Positions 53,222 through 62,094 are shown, numbered from the stretch's first letter. The stretch: 64,000 nt of DNA from Flavobacterium ajazii (GCF_010614725.1 NZ_JAAEHL010000005.1:1-64000), one strand, 5' to 3'. The notes: generated by a model not told the origin, from the sequence alone. Translations and numbers: made by a program.

Positions 53222-53722
53222 ATGGACTTGTTATTAGTTTCTCTCGGATTTGTTTGCATGATAGTAGGAATATTAGGCAGTTTTTTACCTATTTTACCTG
53301 GTTTGTCAAGCTGTTGGGTTGGTTTATTATTATTGTATTTAACCAAAGCTGTTGAAAACAACTATTGGATTTTGGGTATCACTTTTATCATAATGATTAC
53401 TATTACCATTTTAGATTATATAATTCCGGCAAAAGGAACTAAACGATTTGGTGGCAGTTCTTACGGGATTTGGGGAACTAACATCGGTTTGATAATTGGT
53501 ATCCTTGCTCCTATACCCTTCGGAATAATTATCGGACCTTTTGCAGGCGCTTTTATTGGTGAAATAATCTATGACTCAAAAAATCATAAAAGAGCATTAA
53601 AAGCAGCTACAGGGTCGTTACTTGGCTTTTTGGCTTCAAGTTTTATCAATTTTCTATTTTGCATTGTTTTTTTGGGATTATTTCTGAGCATAGTATGGCA
53701 AAACAGAACTGATTTGTTTTAA
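53222..53722 (+). CDS. DUF456-family membrane protein
   Basis: The 166-aa protein is hydrophobic, with about four membrane segments and Gly-rich helices: FLPILPGLSSCWVGLLLLYL and GIILGPFAGAFIGE-like (IIIGPFAGAFIGEIIYD). TILDYIIPAKGTKRFGGSSYGIWG is typical of DUF456. The function of this family is unknown. Stands alone. Confidence 0.88.
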   Translation: MDLLLVSLGFVCMIVGILGSFLPILPGLSSCWVGLLLLYLTKAVENNYWILGITFIIMITITILDYIIPAKGTKRFGGSSYGIWGTNIGLIIGILAPIPFGIIIGPFAGAFIGEIIYDSKNHKRALKAATGSLLGFLASSFINFLFCIVFLGLFLSIVWQNRTDLF

Positions 53723-54003
53723 TGGCTTAATCAAATCTTAAGCTTTTTCTTATTTTTCTAAAATTTCGAAAAAGTAAAAAAACTTTTTTCGAAACAATTT
53801 ATACTTTCATTTGAGAACTAAGGAGTTATATTTATTGATTGTACGATTTTTTCATGGTTAAATTACCAAAAAAACAAAAACAAAATATTTAACTTTATTT
53901 TTGGATATGTTAATATATTTTATATTTTTATCGCTATAATCGATGAAATACCACATTTATCGATTATTGACAGCAAAATATTAATTAATCCAGTAATACA
54001 ATT

Positions 54004-54591
54004 ATGACCCCAAATCTACAAATTGAACTACGCCGCTTTATCTCTTCCAATGTCATCTCCAAGTTAAACAAATTTTATTTCGAAAATGATGCCTTATTAA
54101 TTAAGGCTATCGATGTTTCGTTAGGTACTGTTTTAATGGGATACTACAATAATTTTGAAGAGAAAACATTAGAAGAAATGACTGAACTTGTTGAGAAATC
54201 AGCATTTTACAAAGAAATTGATTTTGCTTCTGCCAGGATTTTATCTGTGGACGACAATTACAAATTAGAAGGCAATCCCCTTTTGGAACAAATTTTTACT
54301 GCTAAAAAAGGCAGGATTTCTGAAATGATTTCAAACGAGGTTGGTATCAAAAGTGAAACAGCACGAGAAGTTTTAAATTTTTCTGCACTACTTATTATTT
54401 CGTATTTGAAATATAACTCCGAATTAATTTCAAGTTTAAAAGTGCTTTTAGATGATCAGAAAAGAGACATCTTAAACAGCATCCCTCCCGGAATTAAAAT
54501 TATTTTAGGCTTTTCATGTTATGAAACAGTCGAAGAAAAAAACAATTCACGTTTCGCCAGATCTATTTTCAATCTTTTTGGAAACAGTTAA
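54004..54591 (+). CDS. DUF937-family protein
   Basis: The 195-aa protein has a helical N-terminal half with SLGTVLMGYYNNFEEKTLEEMTELVEK, then GNPLLEQIFTAKKGRISEMISNEVGIKSETAREVLNFSALLIISYL, which matches the DUF937 pattern. No signal peptide or catalytic motif is clear. Role unknown. It is preceded by 281 bp of very AT-rich DNA without a gene and is convergent with the DedA gene. Confidence 0.8.
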   Translation: MTPNLQIELRRFISSNVISKLNKFYFENDALLIKAIDVSLGTVLMGYYNNFEEKTLEEMTELVEKSAFYKEIDFASARILSVDDNYKLEGNPLLEQIFTAKKGRISEMISNEVGIKSETAREVLNFSALLIISYLKYNSELISSLKVLLDDQKRDILNSIPPGIKIILGFSCYETVEEKNNSRFARSIFNLFGNS

Positions 54592-54620
54592 TTTTTATTC
54601 TTTTCCCTTTTAAAATTAAT

Positions 54621-55301
54621 TTATATTTTCTCGATTGGTCTTTTCTTTAAAAGCTTCAATATAACCGGGAATGTAGAAATGATTATAATGACAACAACTA
54701 TGTATTCAATATAATGTTTCAGATCAATTCCCTGTTTTAAAAATACGCCATATAAGTAGTGGCCAGAGAAGATTAATATAAAAGACCATAAAAAAGAACT
54801 CAGAACATTATAGAACATAAATTTCTTTTTATCCATTGAAACAATGCCCGCTATAATTGGAGCGAATGTTCTGAAAATTGGTAAAAACCTTGCATAAATA
54901 ATAGCCTTACCTCCATACTTTTCGAAGAAATCCTTCGATTGTAAGAGGTATTTCTTTTTAAACCAAAAAGAGTCTTCTTTTTTGAATAAATAGTATCCGC
55001 TTTTGGCACCAAACCAATACCCGGTCATATTTCCGAAAACTCCCATTATTGCAACCGCAGTCGACAATAAAAGCACATTTATAAAATCACTTGGAATAAA
55101 TACAACATTCTGAATTAAATCGCGGCTATAGATTCCGGCCAAAAAAAGCAAACTGTCCCCAGGAAGAAAAAAACCCGCAAAAAGTCCTGTTTCAGCAAAA
55201 ACTATAAACAGTACAATAAATAAACCTATTTGAACACCTCCGATGCTTAATGTTATGTAAAATTCAGGGTTGACTAACTGAGTCCATTCAAAATTATTCA
55301 T
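54621..55301 (-). CDS. DedA-family membrane protein
   Basis: The 226-aa integral membrane protein shows ETGLFAGFFLPGDSLLFLAG, GNMTGYWFGAKSGYYLF and the conserved FFEKYGGKAIIYARFLPIFRTFAPIIAGIVSM. Four or so membrane helices follow the DedA/SNARE-associated pattern. Some DedA proteins move undecaprenyl phosphate or other lipids across the membrane. Which lipid applies here is not known. Confidence 0.93.
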   Translation of the reverse strand: MNNFEWTQLVNPEFYITLSIGGVQIGLFIVLFIVFAETGLFAGFFLPGDSLLFLAGIYSRDLIQNVVFIPSDFINVLLLSTAVAIMGVFGNMTGYWFGAKSGYYLFKKEDSFWFKKKYLLQSKDFFEKYGGKAIIYARFLPIFRTFAPIIAGIVSMDKKKFMFYNVLSSFLWSFILIFSGHYLYGVFLKQGIDLKHYIEYIVVVIIIISTFPVILKLLKKRPIEKI

Positions 55302-55396
55302 AAATGAGTTTGGTTATATTTATTAAGTGTGTGAAAGTAACAATAATTTACTTTAACCACAATAAAATACGGTATTTTAAACATAAATTAACTATT

Positions 55397-55425
55397 AAAA
55401 AAGCCCGGACTTTTAAAGCCGGGCT
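55397..55425 (-). terminator. Terminator after the HMA-protein gene
   Basis: AGCCCGG (55402-55408) pairs with CCGGGCT (55419-55425). On the minus strand a T-run follows, ending the small metal-protein transcript. Confidence 0.8.
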
Positions 55426-55433
55426 ATCAATAA

Positions 55434-55775
55434 TTATTCTCTTTCGTATTTGCAGCAGCTATGCAAATTATCATAATCTTTTTGCGTTGCCTTAACCTCT
55501 TTGGTATCATGTCCTGCTTTTGCCACAGCCTTATTTAAATCTGCTGTTGAACACTTTTCTTCATTTAAAATTACCGTTAACTGGTGTGAGTCAACATCCC
55601 AGGTTGCCGATTTTACTCCAGGGACACCAAAAGCCGCTTTTTCGATACGTTTTTTACACTGCTCACAATTACCGTTTACTTCTGTAGTGTATTTTAAATT
55701 CTTATTCTTTTTAGTCTGAGCCTGAGCTGAAAACCCTAAAAATGTTAGTACTGCTATTAAAATTAATTTTTTCAT
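55434..55775 (-). CDS. Secreted heavy-metal-associated (HMA) domain protein
   Basis: The 113-aa protein starts with a signal peptide (MKKLILIAVLTFLGFSAQAQ). The HMA fold has NGNCEQCKKRIEKAAFGVPGVKSATWDVDSHQLTVIL, with CEQC the metal site in place of the usual CxxC after GM-x. A C-terminal CC pair (LHSCCKYERE) may also bind metal. It would be a periplasmic copper- or zinc-binding protein. It follows the TonB receptor by 53 bp and probably shares its operon. Confidence 0.85.
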   Translation of the reverse strand: MKKLILIAVLTFLGFSAQAQTKKNKNLKYTTEVNGNCEQCKKRIEKAAFGVPGVKSATWDVDSHQLTVILNEEKCSTADLNKAVAKAGHDTKEVKATQKDYDNLHSCCKYERE

Positions 55776-55828
55776 TTTATAAATTATTTATTGTAATTGT
55801 AATTGATTTTTGAAATTGATAATTGTAT

Positions 55829-57835
55829 TTATTTTATTTTAAATCGTAATCCCGCATAATACATCTGACCAAAAATAGGTGCGTATGCTATTGAAGCATC
55901 AAAGTTAGTACCAAACGGATCATCAGCACCTAAGATTGCTTTTTGCTGCTTGTAATTTCCTATATTTTCCCCTCCAATATACACTTCAAAAACCGGAGAA
56001 AAAACACGTGTCACCTGAGCATTCATCACAACATAAGAAGGTGAAAATTCAGGAAACTGATCTGCTTCAGGATTTGATGCCGTGTATGGCAATTGCTGTT
56101 TTCCTGTCCAGTTGAAAGTATAATCAAACTTCCATTGTTTATCATCATTTACAGTGGTTTCATATTCCAGATTACCTAGAAAACGATGTTTTGCCTGCAA
56201 CGGCCTCTGAAAAGTTCCTCTTAAATAAGAGGTCTGAATATCGTAATATTTATATGCTGTTCTCAAATTCAGGTTACGGATTAGCCCATAATTAAACTCA
56301 AACTGAAGACTATTTGCAAACGAACTTCCTTTTAGGTTATAAAACAAAACCTCCTGAGGGCTCTGCATTAAATCGACAACAGCCTGGTTTTGAAAATCGG
56401 TTCTGTATATATCAAAACCTGCTTCGGCATTTTTATTGAAAATTTTAAATTTCTGAGAAAAACTCACTCCGTAATTCCATGCAATTTCCGGATTCAAACC
56501 ATAAATTTTTCCGCTGTTATCCAAAATTGAGAAAGTTCTTGAGCTTGCAAAAAGCTGCTGGTTTTCGGCAAAAATATTGGCTGAACGTTTTCCTCTTCCG
56601 GCAGAAAAACGAACTACTCCATTTTTCCAAGGATTATACCTTACATGTAGACGAGGTGTCACAAAAAGTCCTAAACGGTTATGATTATCAACTCTTCCAC
56701 CCAAAATCAAACTGAAATTATCCGTATTATCATAAGTATATTCAAAAAATGCCCCAACAGAATTATCAATTCGGTTATAATCATTTACATATACTAATTC
56801 CTGATATTTATCGTAAGAAAAATTCAGACCTGTAGTAAATTTATGCATCGTGTTATTAATAATCGAACTAAAAATTAAATTCGAATAAAAACTATCCTGC
56901 TTGATATTATATTGATTCAGTCCGAAATAAGAATCTTGTTTATGGCTATTAAAAGCGTTTTGAAAACCAATGCTCTGATATGGCATATCTTTAAAAACGT
57001 ACCCAATCTTCGTAGACACATCAAAACGTTCTGTATTGATTTCTGATCCCCAATAATTTGTAGTTCCGCGATCACGATCTTTATCAAAATCTACTTCTCC
57101 CGTTTGTTTTTTATCATTCATGTATCTGAAATTGATAAAACTCACCAAGCCGCTTTCAGGATTATAATATTGATAACGATTTAAAACATTGATTTGTTTT
57201 CCTAACGGGTTATCTAAAAAGCCATCATCGTTCATATCGTTTTTTGCTACACGCGCATTACCATGAAGAAACAAACTTGTTGCCCATTTATCAGATAATT
57301 TTTTGTTGAAATGCGTATTCAATTCAAAACGTGCATCGGTAGATCCATAAGCATTCAGGAAAAACGGAATATCGCTTAAAGGCTTTAAAAGTTCCGTATT
57401 TATTTGTCCCGAAATACTTTCATATCCATTAATTACACTTCCTGCACCTTTGGTAATCTGCACACTTTCGATCCATGTTCCTGGAGTAAAAGATAATCCG
57501 TAAGCCTGTGAAGCTCCACGAACCGAAGGGATGTTTTCTTCGGTAATCATCAGATAAGGACTTGTAAGACCCAACATTTTTATCTGTTTGGTCCCTGTTA
57601 AGGCATCAGAAAAATTGACATCAATTGACGGATTTGTTTCAAAACTTTCTGCCAGGTTGCAACACGCTGCTTTCAAAAGTTCTTTACTTGTAATAAGTGT
57701 CGTATTGGCGGTAAGTGTATAGGATTTTTTAAGTCCTTTTTGCTTTTTAGTAATTTTTACTTCCTCTAAATCTTCTTGCGAAAAAGCAGAAACAGAAAGC
57801 AAAAACACCATGAAAAGCATGATATTTTTTTGCAT
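55829..57835 (-). CDS. TonB-dependent receptor, probably metal-related
   Basis: The 668-aa protein has a signal peptide (to about FSQ, residue 20) and lacks the carboxypeptidase-like front domain common in this phylum. The plug begins at TTLITSKELLKAACCNLAESFETNPSIDVNFSDALTGTKQIKMLGL, followed by ISGQINTELLKP; the rest is the barrel, ending GLRFKIK. The AACCNL segment is shared by a receptor group found next to HMA proteins. Neighbouring genes (HMA, HYC_CC_PP) suggest a copper or other metal role. Confidence 0.88.
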   Translation of the reverse strand: MQKNIMLFMVFLLSVSAFSQEDLEEVKITKKQKGLKKSYTLTANTTLITSKELLKAACCNLAESFETNPSIDVNFSDALTGTKQIKMLGLTSPYLMITEENIPSVRGASQAYGLSFTPGTWIESVQITKGAGSVINGYESISGQINTELLKPLSDIPFFLNAYGSTDARFELNTHFNKKLSDKWATSLFLHGNARVAKNDMNDDGFLDNPLGKQINVLNRYQYYNPESGLVSFINFRYMNDKKQTGEVDFDKDRDRGTTNYWGSEINTERFDVSTKIGYVFKDMPYQSIGFQNAFNSHKQDSYFGLNQYNIKQDSFYSNLIFSSIINNTMHKFTTGLNFSYDKYQELVYVNDYNRIDNSVGAFFEYTYDNTDNFSLILGGRVDNHNRLGLFVTPRLHVRYNPWKNGVVRFSAGRGKRSANIFAENQQLFASSRTFSILDNSGKIYGLNPEIAWNYGVSFSQKFKIFNKNAEAGFDIYRTDFQNQAVVDLMQSPQEVLFYNLKGSSFANSLQFEFNYGLIRNLNLRTAYKYYDIQTSYLRGTFQRPLQAKHRFLGNLEYETTVNDDKQWKFDYTFNWTGKQQLPYTASNPEADQFPEFSPSYVVMNAQVTRVFSPVFEVYIGGENIGNYKQQKAILGADDPFGTNFDASIAYAPIFGQMYYAGLRFKIK

Positions 57836-57952
57836 AAAAAAGATTTTAATGTTATTTAGAAATTTCTGTCTTTAAAAGATTCTCAAATAGATAAGAAACT
57901 TTAAAACATCATGATAACGACCATAAAAAATGGCCAGATCTAAACATTAAAA

Positions 57953-58345
57953 TCAGGAATAAAATATGTATTGATTGTATAATTTGAATAAGGGGGGCGC
58001 ATTTGCATCAGCATAATACGAAATGTTCTGACTGTTCTTAAAATTTGGAACAGATAAAAACTCAACTAAATTATATTGCTGAATTACTGCTGGAAATGCA
58101 AACTGAAAAAAGAAAACCTTAAAGGTCGCATCATCTGATTTCTTTTCAAATTTAAATACCTTGTCTTTACAGCAGGAAGATTTTTTTTCTTTATCTCCAC
58201 AACATTTTTTTTCAGGAGAAACTGTAGTACTTAATGAAACGGAAGCGATTTTCCCTCCGCAATAGTGCACATCGAAAGCAAACCCAATGTTGGAAACCAA
58301 CAAAAGGAACGCTAAAAATACTCCCGTACACTTCTTTAAATTCAT
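57953..58345 (-). CDS. HYC_CC_PP-family protein
   Basis: The 130-aa exported protein has a signal peptide ending near FAFD. The mature part holds FDVHYCGGKIASVS, then KKCCGDKEKKSSCCKDK, and finally ANAPPLFKLYNQYIFYS, which give the HYC, CC and PP hallmarks of this Bacteroidota family. The His and five Cys residues suggest metal binding. It lies near the metal-related receptor and HMA gene, but 46 bp after the exosortase pair. Confidence 0.85.
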   Translation of the reverse strand: MNLKKCTGVFLAFLLLVSNIGFAFDVHYCGGKIASVSLSTTVSPEKKCCGDKEKKSSCCKDKVFKFEKKSDDATFKVFFFQFAFPAVIQQYNLVEFLSVPNFKNSQNISYYADANAPPLFKLYNQYIFYS

Positions 58346-58391
58346 ACTGCAAAACTATTTAAAAAAGTCCGGATAAAAGCTAAACAAAATG

Positions 58392-58838
58392 TTATTTTTT
58401 AAGATTTTGTTCCTGATAGTAAAAAGCAGGAACAAATAATAACACAAATATGGGCTGAATAATAAATCTTCTTACATAAAAAAGCAGCCAACCTGCATTG
58501 GGAAAATATTCAAGGATGACAAAGAACATTCCTATAAGTACTACTAAAAAACACACATACAAAAATGCACTAAACTTTAGAATTTCATTATTCCTAAATA
58601 AAGCATAAATAAGCATTAACGACAAAATTGTATTTAAACAATAACGAAACAAAAGCCCTGTCAAAAGTTTAAAATTATCTGCCTGAGGAAACAGTAATCC
58701 TTTAAAATCTGAATCAAAATAAACCAGAAATGGATCGTAGAACAATTGATTTTCCAAAGCCCTGATAATTCCTAAACACACAACAATCAGAATGGTTATA
58801 ACAATTTTGAATTTGTTTTCGAAAAGTTTATTTAGCAT
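58392..58838 (-). CDS. Exosortase F system-associated protein
   Basis: The 148-aa membrane protein has four or so hydrophobic helices, starting with KFKIVITILIVVCLGIIRALENQLFYDPF and ending PNAGWLLFYVRRFIIQPIFVLLFVPAFYYQ. This is the small protein found next to xrtF in flavobacteria. Its start overlaps the end of xrtF by 11 bp. Its exact part in sorting is not known. Confidence 0.88.
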   Translation of the reverse strand: MLNKLFENKFKIVITILIVVCLGIIRALENQLFYDPFLVYFDSDFKGLLFPQADNFKLLTGLLFRYCLNTILSLMLIYALFRNNEILKFSAFLYVCFLVVLIGMFFVILEYFPNAGWLLFYVRRFIIQPIFVLLFVPAFYYQEQNLKK

Positions 58839-59364
58839 ATTTTGAAAATTTATTTACCCATAAAACCCACAAAAGGAAAACCACCCCATAAATAATCAAA
58901 GGAAAAAGAACCCCGTGTAAAAGATGTTCCCTTTCAGGAAAACGAAACAACAAAATCGTTAATATCGCAATTCTGACTATGTTTAGAATATAAATAAAAA
59001 GAATTCCTGATAAAATAAATAACAAAGTTGTTTTAAGTTTTCCGGAAAAAGCAAGTACAAACGAAACAAACAAAATCATTACACTTACAGCATTACATCC
59101 TTCTACTATTCGGACAACATTCATTTTATTATACCAAACCTCTAAATAAGGTCCCAATAGACTTTTCTGAACCAGTACATCGCAATTAAAAAAATCCATT
59201 AACCTATAGACATTAGAACCAACAACACCAGTTATTCCGTCAATATCATTTTCGTCAAAGCTATCCAGATAATATTTATAAACTACTGTAAGTAAAATAT
59301 AAGCGGCAAAAAATGTCCCTATAAAAATAAGGAAGGGTTTAAATTGTACTAAATATTTTTTCAA
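58828..59364 (-). CDS. xrtF: Exosortase family protein XrtF
   Basis: The 178-aa polytopic protein has the exosortase active site: Cys90 in VEGCNAVSV, Arg131 in ILNIVRIAIL and His150 in HLLHGVLFPLIIYG. Exosortases cut proteins carrying a C-terminal sorting signal. This is the minimal F-type found in flavobacteria, with its associated protein next to it. No cognate substrate gene was noticed in the window. Confidence 0.92.
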   Translation of the reverse strand: MKKYLVQFKPFLIFIGTFFAAYILLTVVYKYYLDSFDENDIDGITGVVGSNVYRLMDFFNCDVLVQKSLLGPYLEVWYNKMNVVRIVEGCNAVSVMILFVSFVLAFSGKLKTTLLFILSGILFIYILNIVRIAILTILLFRFPEREHLLHGVLFPLIIYGVVFLLWVLWVNKFSKYAK

Positions 59365-59410
59365 GGGGATTTTTTTTCAAATTTATGTATTTTTTGAGTT
59401 TAGCTTTAAA

Positions 59411-59418
59411 TACTTTTG
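59411..59418 (+). promoter_or_regulatory. -7 box of the GAF-protein gene
   Basis: TACTTTTG lies 17 bp before the start of the gene at 59436. The nearest TTG, 14 nt upstream, is closer than usual. Confidence 0.5.
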
Positions 59419-59435
59419 CATAAAATTTTCATATT

Positions 59436-59891
59436 ATGACATTTCAGGAATTACAACCAAAAATATCAGCTATTGTAATTGAAGCAGATAAAACGAGAGA
59501 CGAAAAATTATTAGCAATCTGTCATTTATTAAACGAAAACATCGAATATTACAATTGGGTAGGATTTTACTTTGCCAATCACGAAAACAGAACACTACAT
59601 TTAGGACCATATGTAGGAGCAGAAACAGACCATACCGTGATTCCTTTTGGAAAGGGAATTTGTGGTCAGGTTGCTGAAAGCAATTCCAACTTTGTTGTAC
59701 CGGATGTTTCTGCCCAGGACAATTATATTGCCTGCAGTTTTACTGTAAAATCAGAAATTGTTGTACCTTTATTTGTAAACGGAGTAAATATAGGACAAAT
59801 TGATATTGACAGCCATGTAATTGATCCTTTTACTGAGGCTGATGAAAGATTTCTTGAATTTGTGAATCAGGAAGTTTCCAAATTATTCTAG
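59436..59891 (+). CDS. GAF-domain protein, free-methionine-R-sulfoxide reductase-like
   Basis: The 151-aa protein is a single GAF domain: EYYNWVGFYFANHENRTLHLGPYVGAE, then VIPFGKGICGQVAESNSNFVVPDVSAQDNYIACSF and KSEIVVPLFVNGVNIGQIDIDSH. The two Cys in GIC and IAC, 24 residues apart, match the E. coli enzyme's Cys94 and Cys118. The third Cys, ten residues before GIC in E. coli, is His here. It would reduce free methionine-R-sulfoxide if the remaining two Cys suffice. Confidence 0.85.
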   Translation: MTFQELQPKISAIVIEADKTRDEKLLAICHLLNENIEYYNWVGFYFANHENRTLHLGPYVGAETDHTVIPFGKGICGQVAESNSNFVVPDVSAQDNYIACSFTVKSEIVVPLFVNGVNIGQIDIDSHVIDPFTEADERFLEFVNQEVSKLF

Positions 59892-59925
59892 AAGCCCCTA
59901 TTTTTATTGTGAAAAATAGATCTGA

Positions 59926-60633
59926 ATGAAAAAAAGCGTTTTCATATTATTTCATTTAATACTTTCAGTAAATCTATTTGCACAAATTAAAGTTGTCTCT
60001 AAGAAAATTTTTCTTGACTCGCTAAATTGCGAAACTAAGTCCGAAAACTATTACTATACACGCATAATTACCAATTATTCTCAAAAAAGCATCCGCTACG
60101 TTGTTACTGATTTTTACAAAAACGGAAGAAAAAAAATGACCGGCTCAACTTTAGATCGTGATGTTTTAAAAAAAGACGGAGAGTTTATTTGCTACTATAA
60201 AAACGGAGCAAAAGAGTCTGTCATAAATTATTCTGAAGATCATAAAACGGGTAAAGAAATTACTTGGTACGAAAATCAGAGTAAAAAATGTGAAAAGCAG
60301 AATGTTTGGGATCCGAAGACAAAAAAACTGCAAACTCTAATTCTTAACTTCTGGGATGAAAATAATAGTCAAACCGTAGTTAATGGAAATGGAGATTATG
60401 AAGAATCAGATAAATTTGGAACTCAAAAAGGAGGAATCAAAGATGGTTTAAAACAAGGGCTTTGGCAGGGGACAGATTCTTTACGTAAAATAACATTTAC
60501 TGAAAATTACGATAAAGGGATTTTAATTTCTGGAGAAAGTACCGATGCAAACAATATAAAAACTTCTTATGTTTCTTCAGGTGAGAAACAAACTGATAAA
60601 AAAGCTCAGAAACAAAACAAAGCAAATCAATAA
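59926..60633 (+). CDS. MORN/YwqK-type repeat protein, secreted
   Basis: The 235-aa protein has a signal peptide (to about LFAQ). It has repeated YKNGAKESVINY, WYENQSKKCEKQ and related segments of the YwqK/MORN type. The second half (NGNGDYEESDKFGTQKGGIKDGLKQGLWQG) parallels the next protein. No enzyme motif is seen. Family members are often labelled antitoxin-like, which I would not assert here. It stands 55 bp before a paralogous gene. Confidence 0.75.
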   Translation: MKKSVFILFHLILSVNLFAQIKVVSKKIFLDSLNCETKSENYYYTRIITNYSQKSIRYVVTDFYKNGRKKMTGSTLDRDVLKKDGEFICYYKNGAKESVINYSEDHKTGKEITWYENQSKKCEKQNVWDPKTKKLQTLILNFWDENNSQTVVNGNGDYEESDKFGTQKGGIKDGLKQGLWQGTDSLRKITFTENYDKGILISGESTDANNIKTSYVSSGEKQTDKKAQKQNKANQ

Positions 60634-60688
60634 CTTGCCCATATGTACTAAAAAAAATATCTTTGGTTCTCTAACTAACCTTATTTTT

Positions 60689-61660
60689 ATGAAACCAATT
60701 TTATTTTCTTTTTTATTTCTTATCATTCCAAAAATAGTTCTTTCGCAGGTTTTGCCAAATAACGAATTAATCCTTTCTCCTGATGACAATTTTTTTTATT
60801 TAGACTCAGCCAGCACAGAAACCAACTCAAAAGATTACGCTTATATACGAGTAATCAAAGATGCTAAATTAAAAAAGAAAAACTATATTGTAGAGGAATA
60901 TTATCGTTCAGGATCTTTACGAATGCGAGGAATTTCAACATTTTACACTGGAAATCTCAGAGAAGGAGAAGTAACTTATTATTATAAAAACGGTTCAAAA
61001 AAGTCAATAACAAATTATATCAAAGGCCGTGTTAATGGCCGAAAAACGGAATGGTATGAAAACGGAAACAAGAAACTTGAAGGCGAATATATTGAAGACA
61101 AAGAAAAACTAACATCAGAATTTAAAACAGATGAATTTTGGGATCAAAACGGCGTTCAAAAAGTAATTGCCGGAAATGGATTTTTCGATGATACAGATGA
61201 AAATGAATCTTCAAAAGGAGCAGTAAAAAACGGATTTAAGGATGGTATTTGGGAAGGCTCTTCTGCGAGACCGGCATTTACTTACAAAGAAACCTACGAA
61301 AACGGAAAATTAATTTCGGGGGAAAGTCGGGATAAAAATAATGTATCCTATAAATACACCCAGACAGAAGTGAAGCCTACCCCCAAAGGAGGCATGGAAA
61401 GTTTTTACAAATATATTGGAAAAAACTACAAACTACCCCTTATGCCTCAAGGGACTAAAGGAAAAATCTATGTTACATTTGTAGTTGACAAAGAGGGAAA
61501 AATAACAGAGCCAAAAGTTCTTCGGGACATTGGTTATGGTACAGGTTACGAAGCTTTACGGGTTTTGACAAACTACGATGGTTTTAGCCCAGGCGAACAA
61601 AGAGGACAAAAAATAAAGTGTTTGTACTCTTTACCCATAACAATTCAGTCTGCGAATTAA
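60689..61660 (+). CDS. MORN-repeat protein with C-terminal TonB-like domain
   Basis: From Met at 60689 (MKPILFSFLFLIIPKIVLSQ, signal peptide) the product has 323 aa. The first ~220 residues match the preceding protein (YYYKNGSKKSITNY, WYENGNKKLEGEY, GAVKNGFKDGIWEG). A TonB-type C-terminal domain follows: GKIYVTFVVDKEGKITEPKVLRDIGYGTGYEALRVL. Since there is no N-terminal membrane anchor after cleavage, it may bind a receptor or the periplasmic wall rather than act as an ordinary energy transducer. Forty codons upstream stay open but overlap the previous gene. Confidence 0.82.
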   Translation: MKPILFSFLFLIIPKIVLSQVLPNNELILSPDDNFFYLDSASTETNSKDYAYIRVIKDAKLKKKNYIVEEYYRSGSLRMRGISTFYTGNLREGEVTYYYKNGSKKSITNYIKGRVNGRKTEWYENGNKKLEGEYIEDKEKLTSEFKTDEFWDQNGVQKVIAGNGFFDDTDENESSKGAVKNGFKDGIWEGSSARPAFTYKETYENGKLISGESRDKNNVSYKYTQTEVKPTPKGGMESFYKYIGKNYKLPLMPQGTKGKIYVTFVVDKEGKITEPKVLRDIGYGTGYEALRVLTNYDGFSPGEQRGQKIKCLYSLPITIQSAN

Positions 61661-61701
61661 AATAATTCATAATTTATAATTCATAATTCATATATATTAC
61701 T

Positions 61702-61709
61702 TACTTTTG
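61702..61709 (+). promoter_or_regulatory. rpsO -7 box
   Basis: TACTTTTG lies 59 bp before the rpsO start. The spacer upstream is a TCATAATT repeat, without a clear -33 TTG. Confidence 0.5.
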
Positions 61710-61768
61710 CACCCGTCTTACAAAAGTTGTATTTGACATACATAAAAATCATTTAAAACAATATTGGA

Positions 61769-62035
61769 ATGTATTTAACTAAAGAAAAGAAAGAAGAAAT
61801 TTTTGCACAACACGGTGGTGCTACAAACACAGGAAGTGCAGAAGGTCAAATCGCATTGTTCACTTACAGAATTTCACACTTAACTGAGCATTTGAAAAAA
61901 AATCGTCACGATTACAACACTGAGCGTTCTCTTGTACTATTAGTAGGTAAAAGAAGAGCTTTGTTGGATTACTTGAAAAAGAAAGATATCAACAGATATC
62001 GTGAGATTATCAAAGTATTGAATATCAGAAAATAA
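61769..62035 (+). CDS. rpsO: 30S ribosomal protein S15
   Basis: The 88-aa protein matches bacterial S15: MYLTKEKKEEIFAQHGGATNTGSAEGQIALFTYRISHLTEHLKKNRHDY and VGKRRALLDYLKKKDINRYREII. It binds 16S rRNA helix 20-22. Followed by a hairpin terminator and by pnp, the common rpsO-pnp order. Confidence 0.98.
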   Translation: MYLTKEKKEEIFAQHGGATNTGSAEGQIALFTYRISHLTEHLKKNRHDYNTERSLVLLVGKRRALLDYLKKKDINRYREIIKVLNIRK

Positions 62036-62044
62036 TCAATATAG

Positions 62045-62075
62045 AAAAGAGGTGCGAGAGTGCCTCTTTTTGTTT
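62045..62075 (+). terminator. Terminator after rpsO
   Basis: AAAAGAGG (62045-62052) pairs with CCTCTTTT (62063-62070), ending in a broken T-run. Readthrough into pnp is possible. Confidence 0.65.
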
Positions 62076-62094
62076 TTACATTACAGGCATTTAC

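Noticed and set aside
58350..58357. TAGTTTTG box 5 bp before the HYC_CC_PP start (minus strand), hinting at a leaderless message
   Set aside because: No suitably spaced TTG was found (27 nt away), and the gene may be co-transcribed from xrtF.
60569..60688. Extension of the MORN/TonB protein
   Set aside because: It overlaps the preceding gene and reads as basic non-family sequence; the signal peptide starts at 60689.
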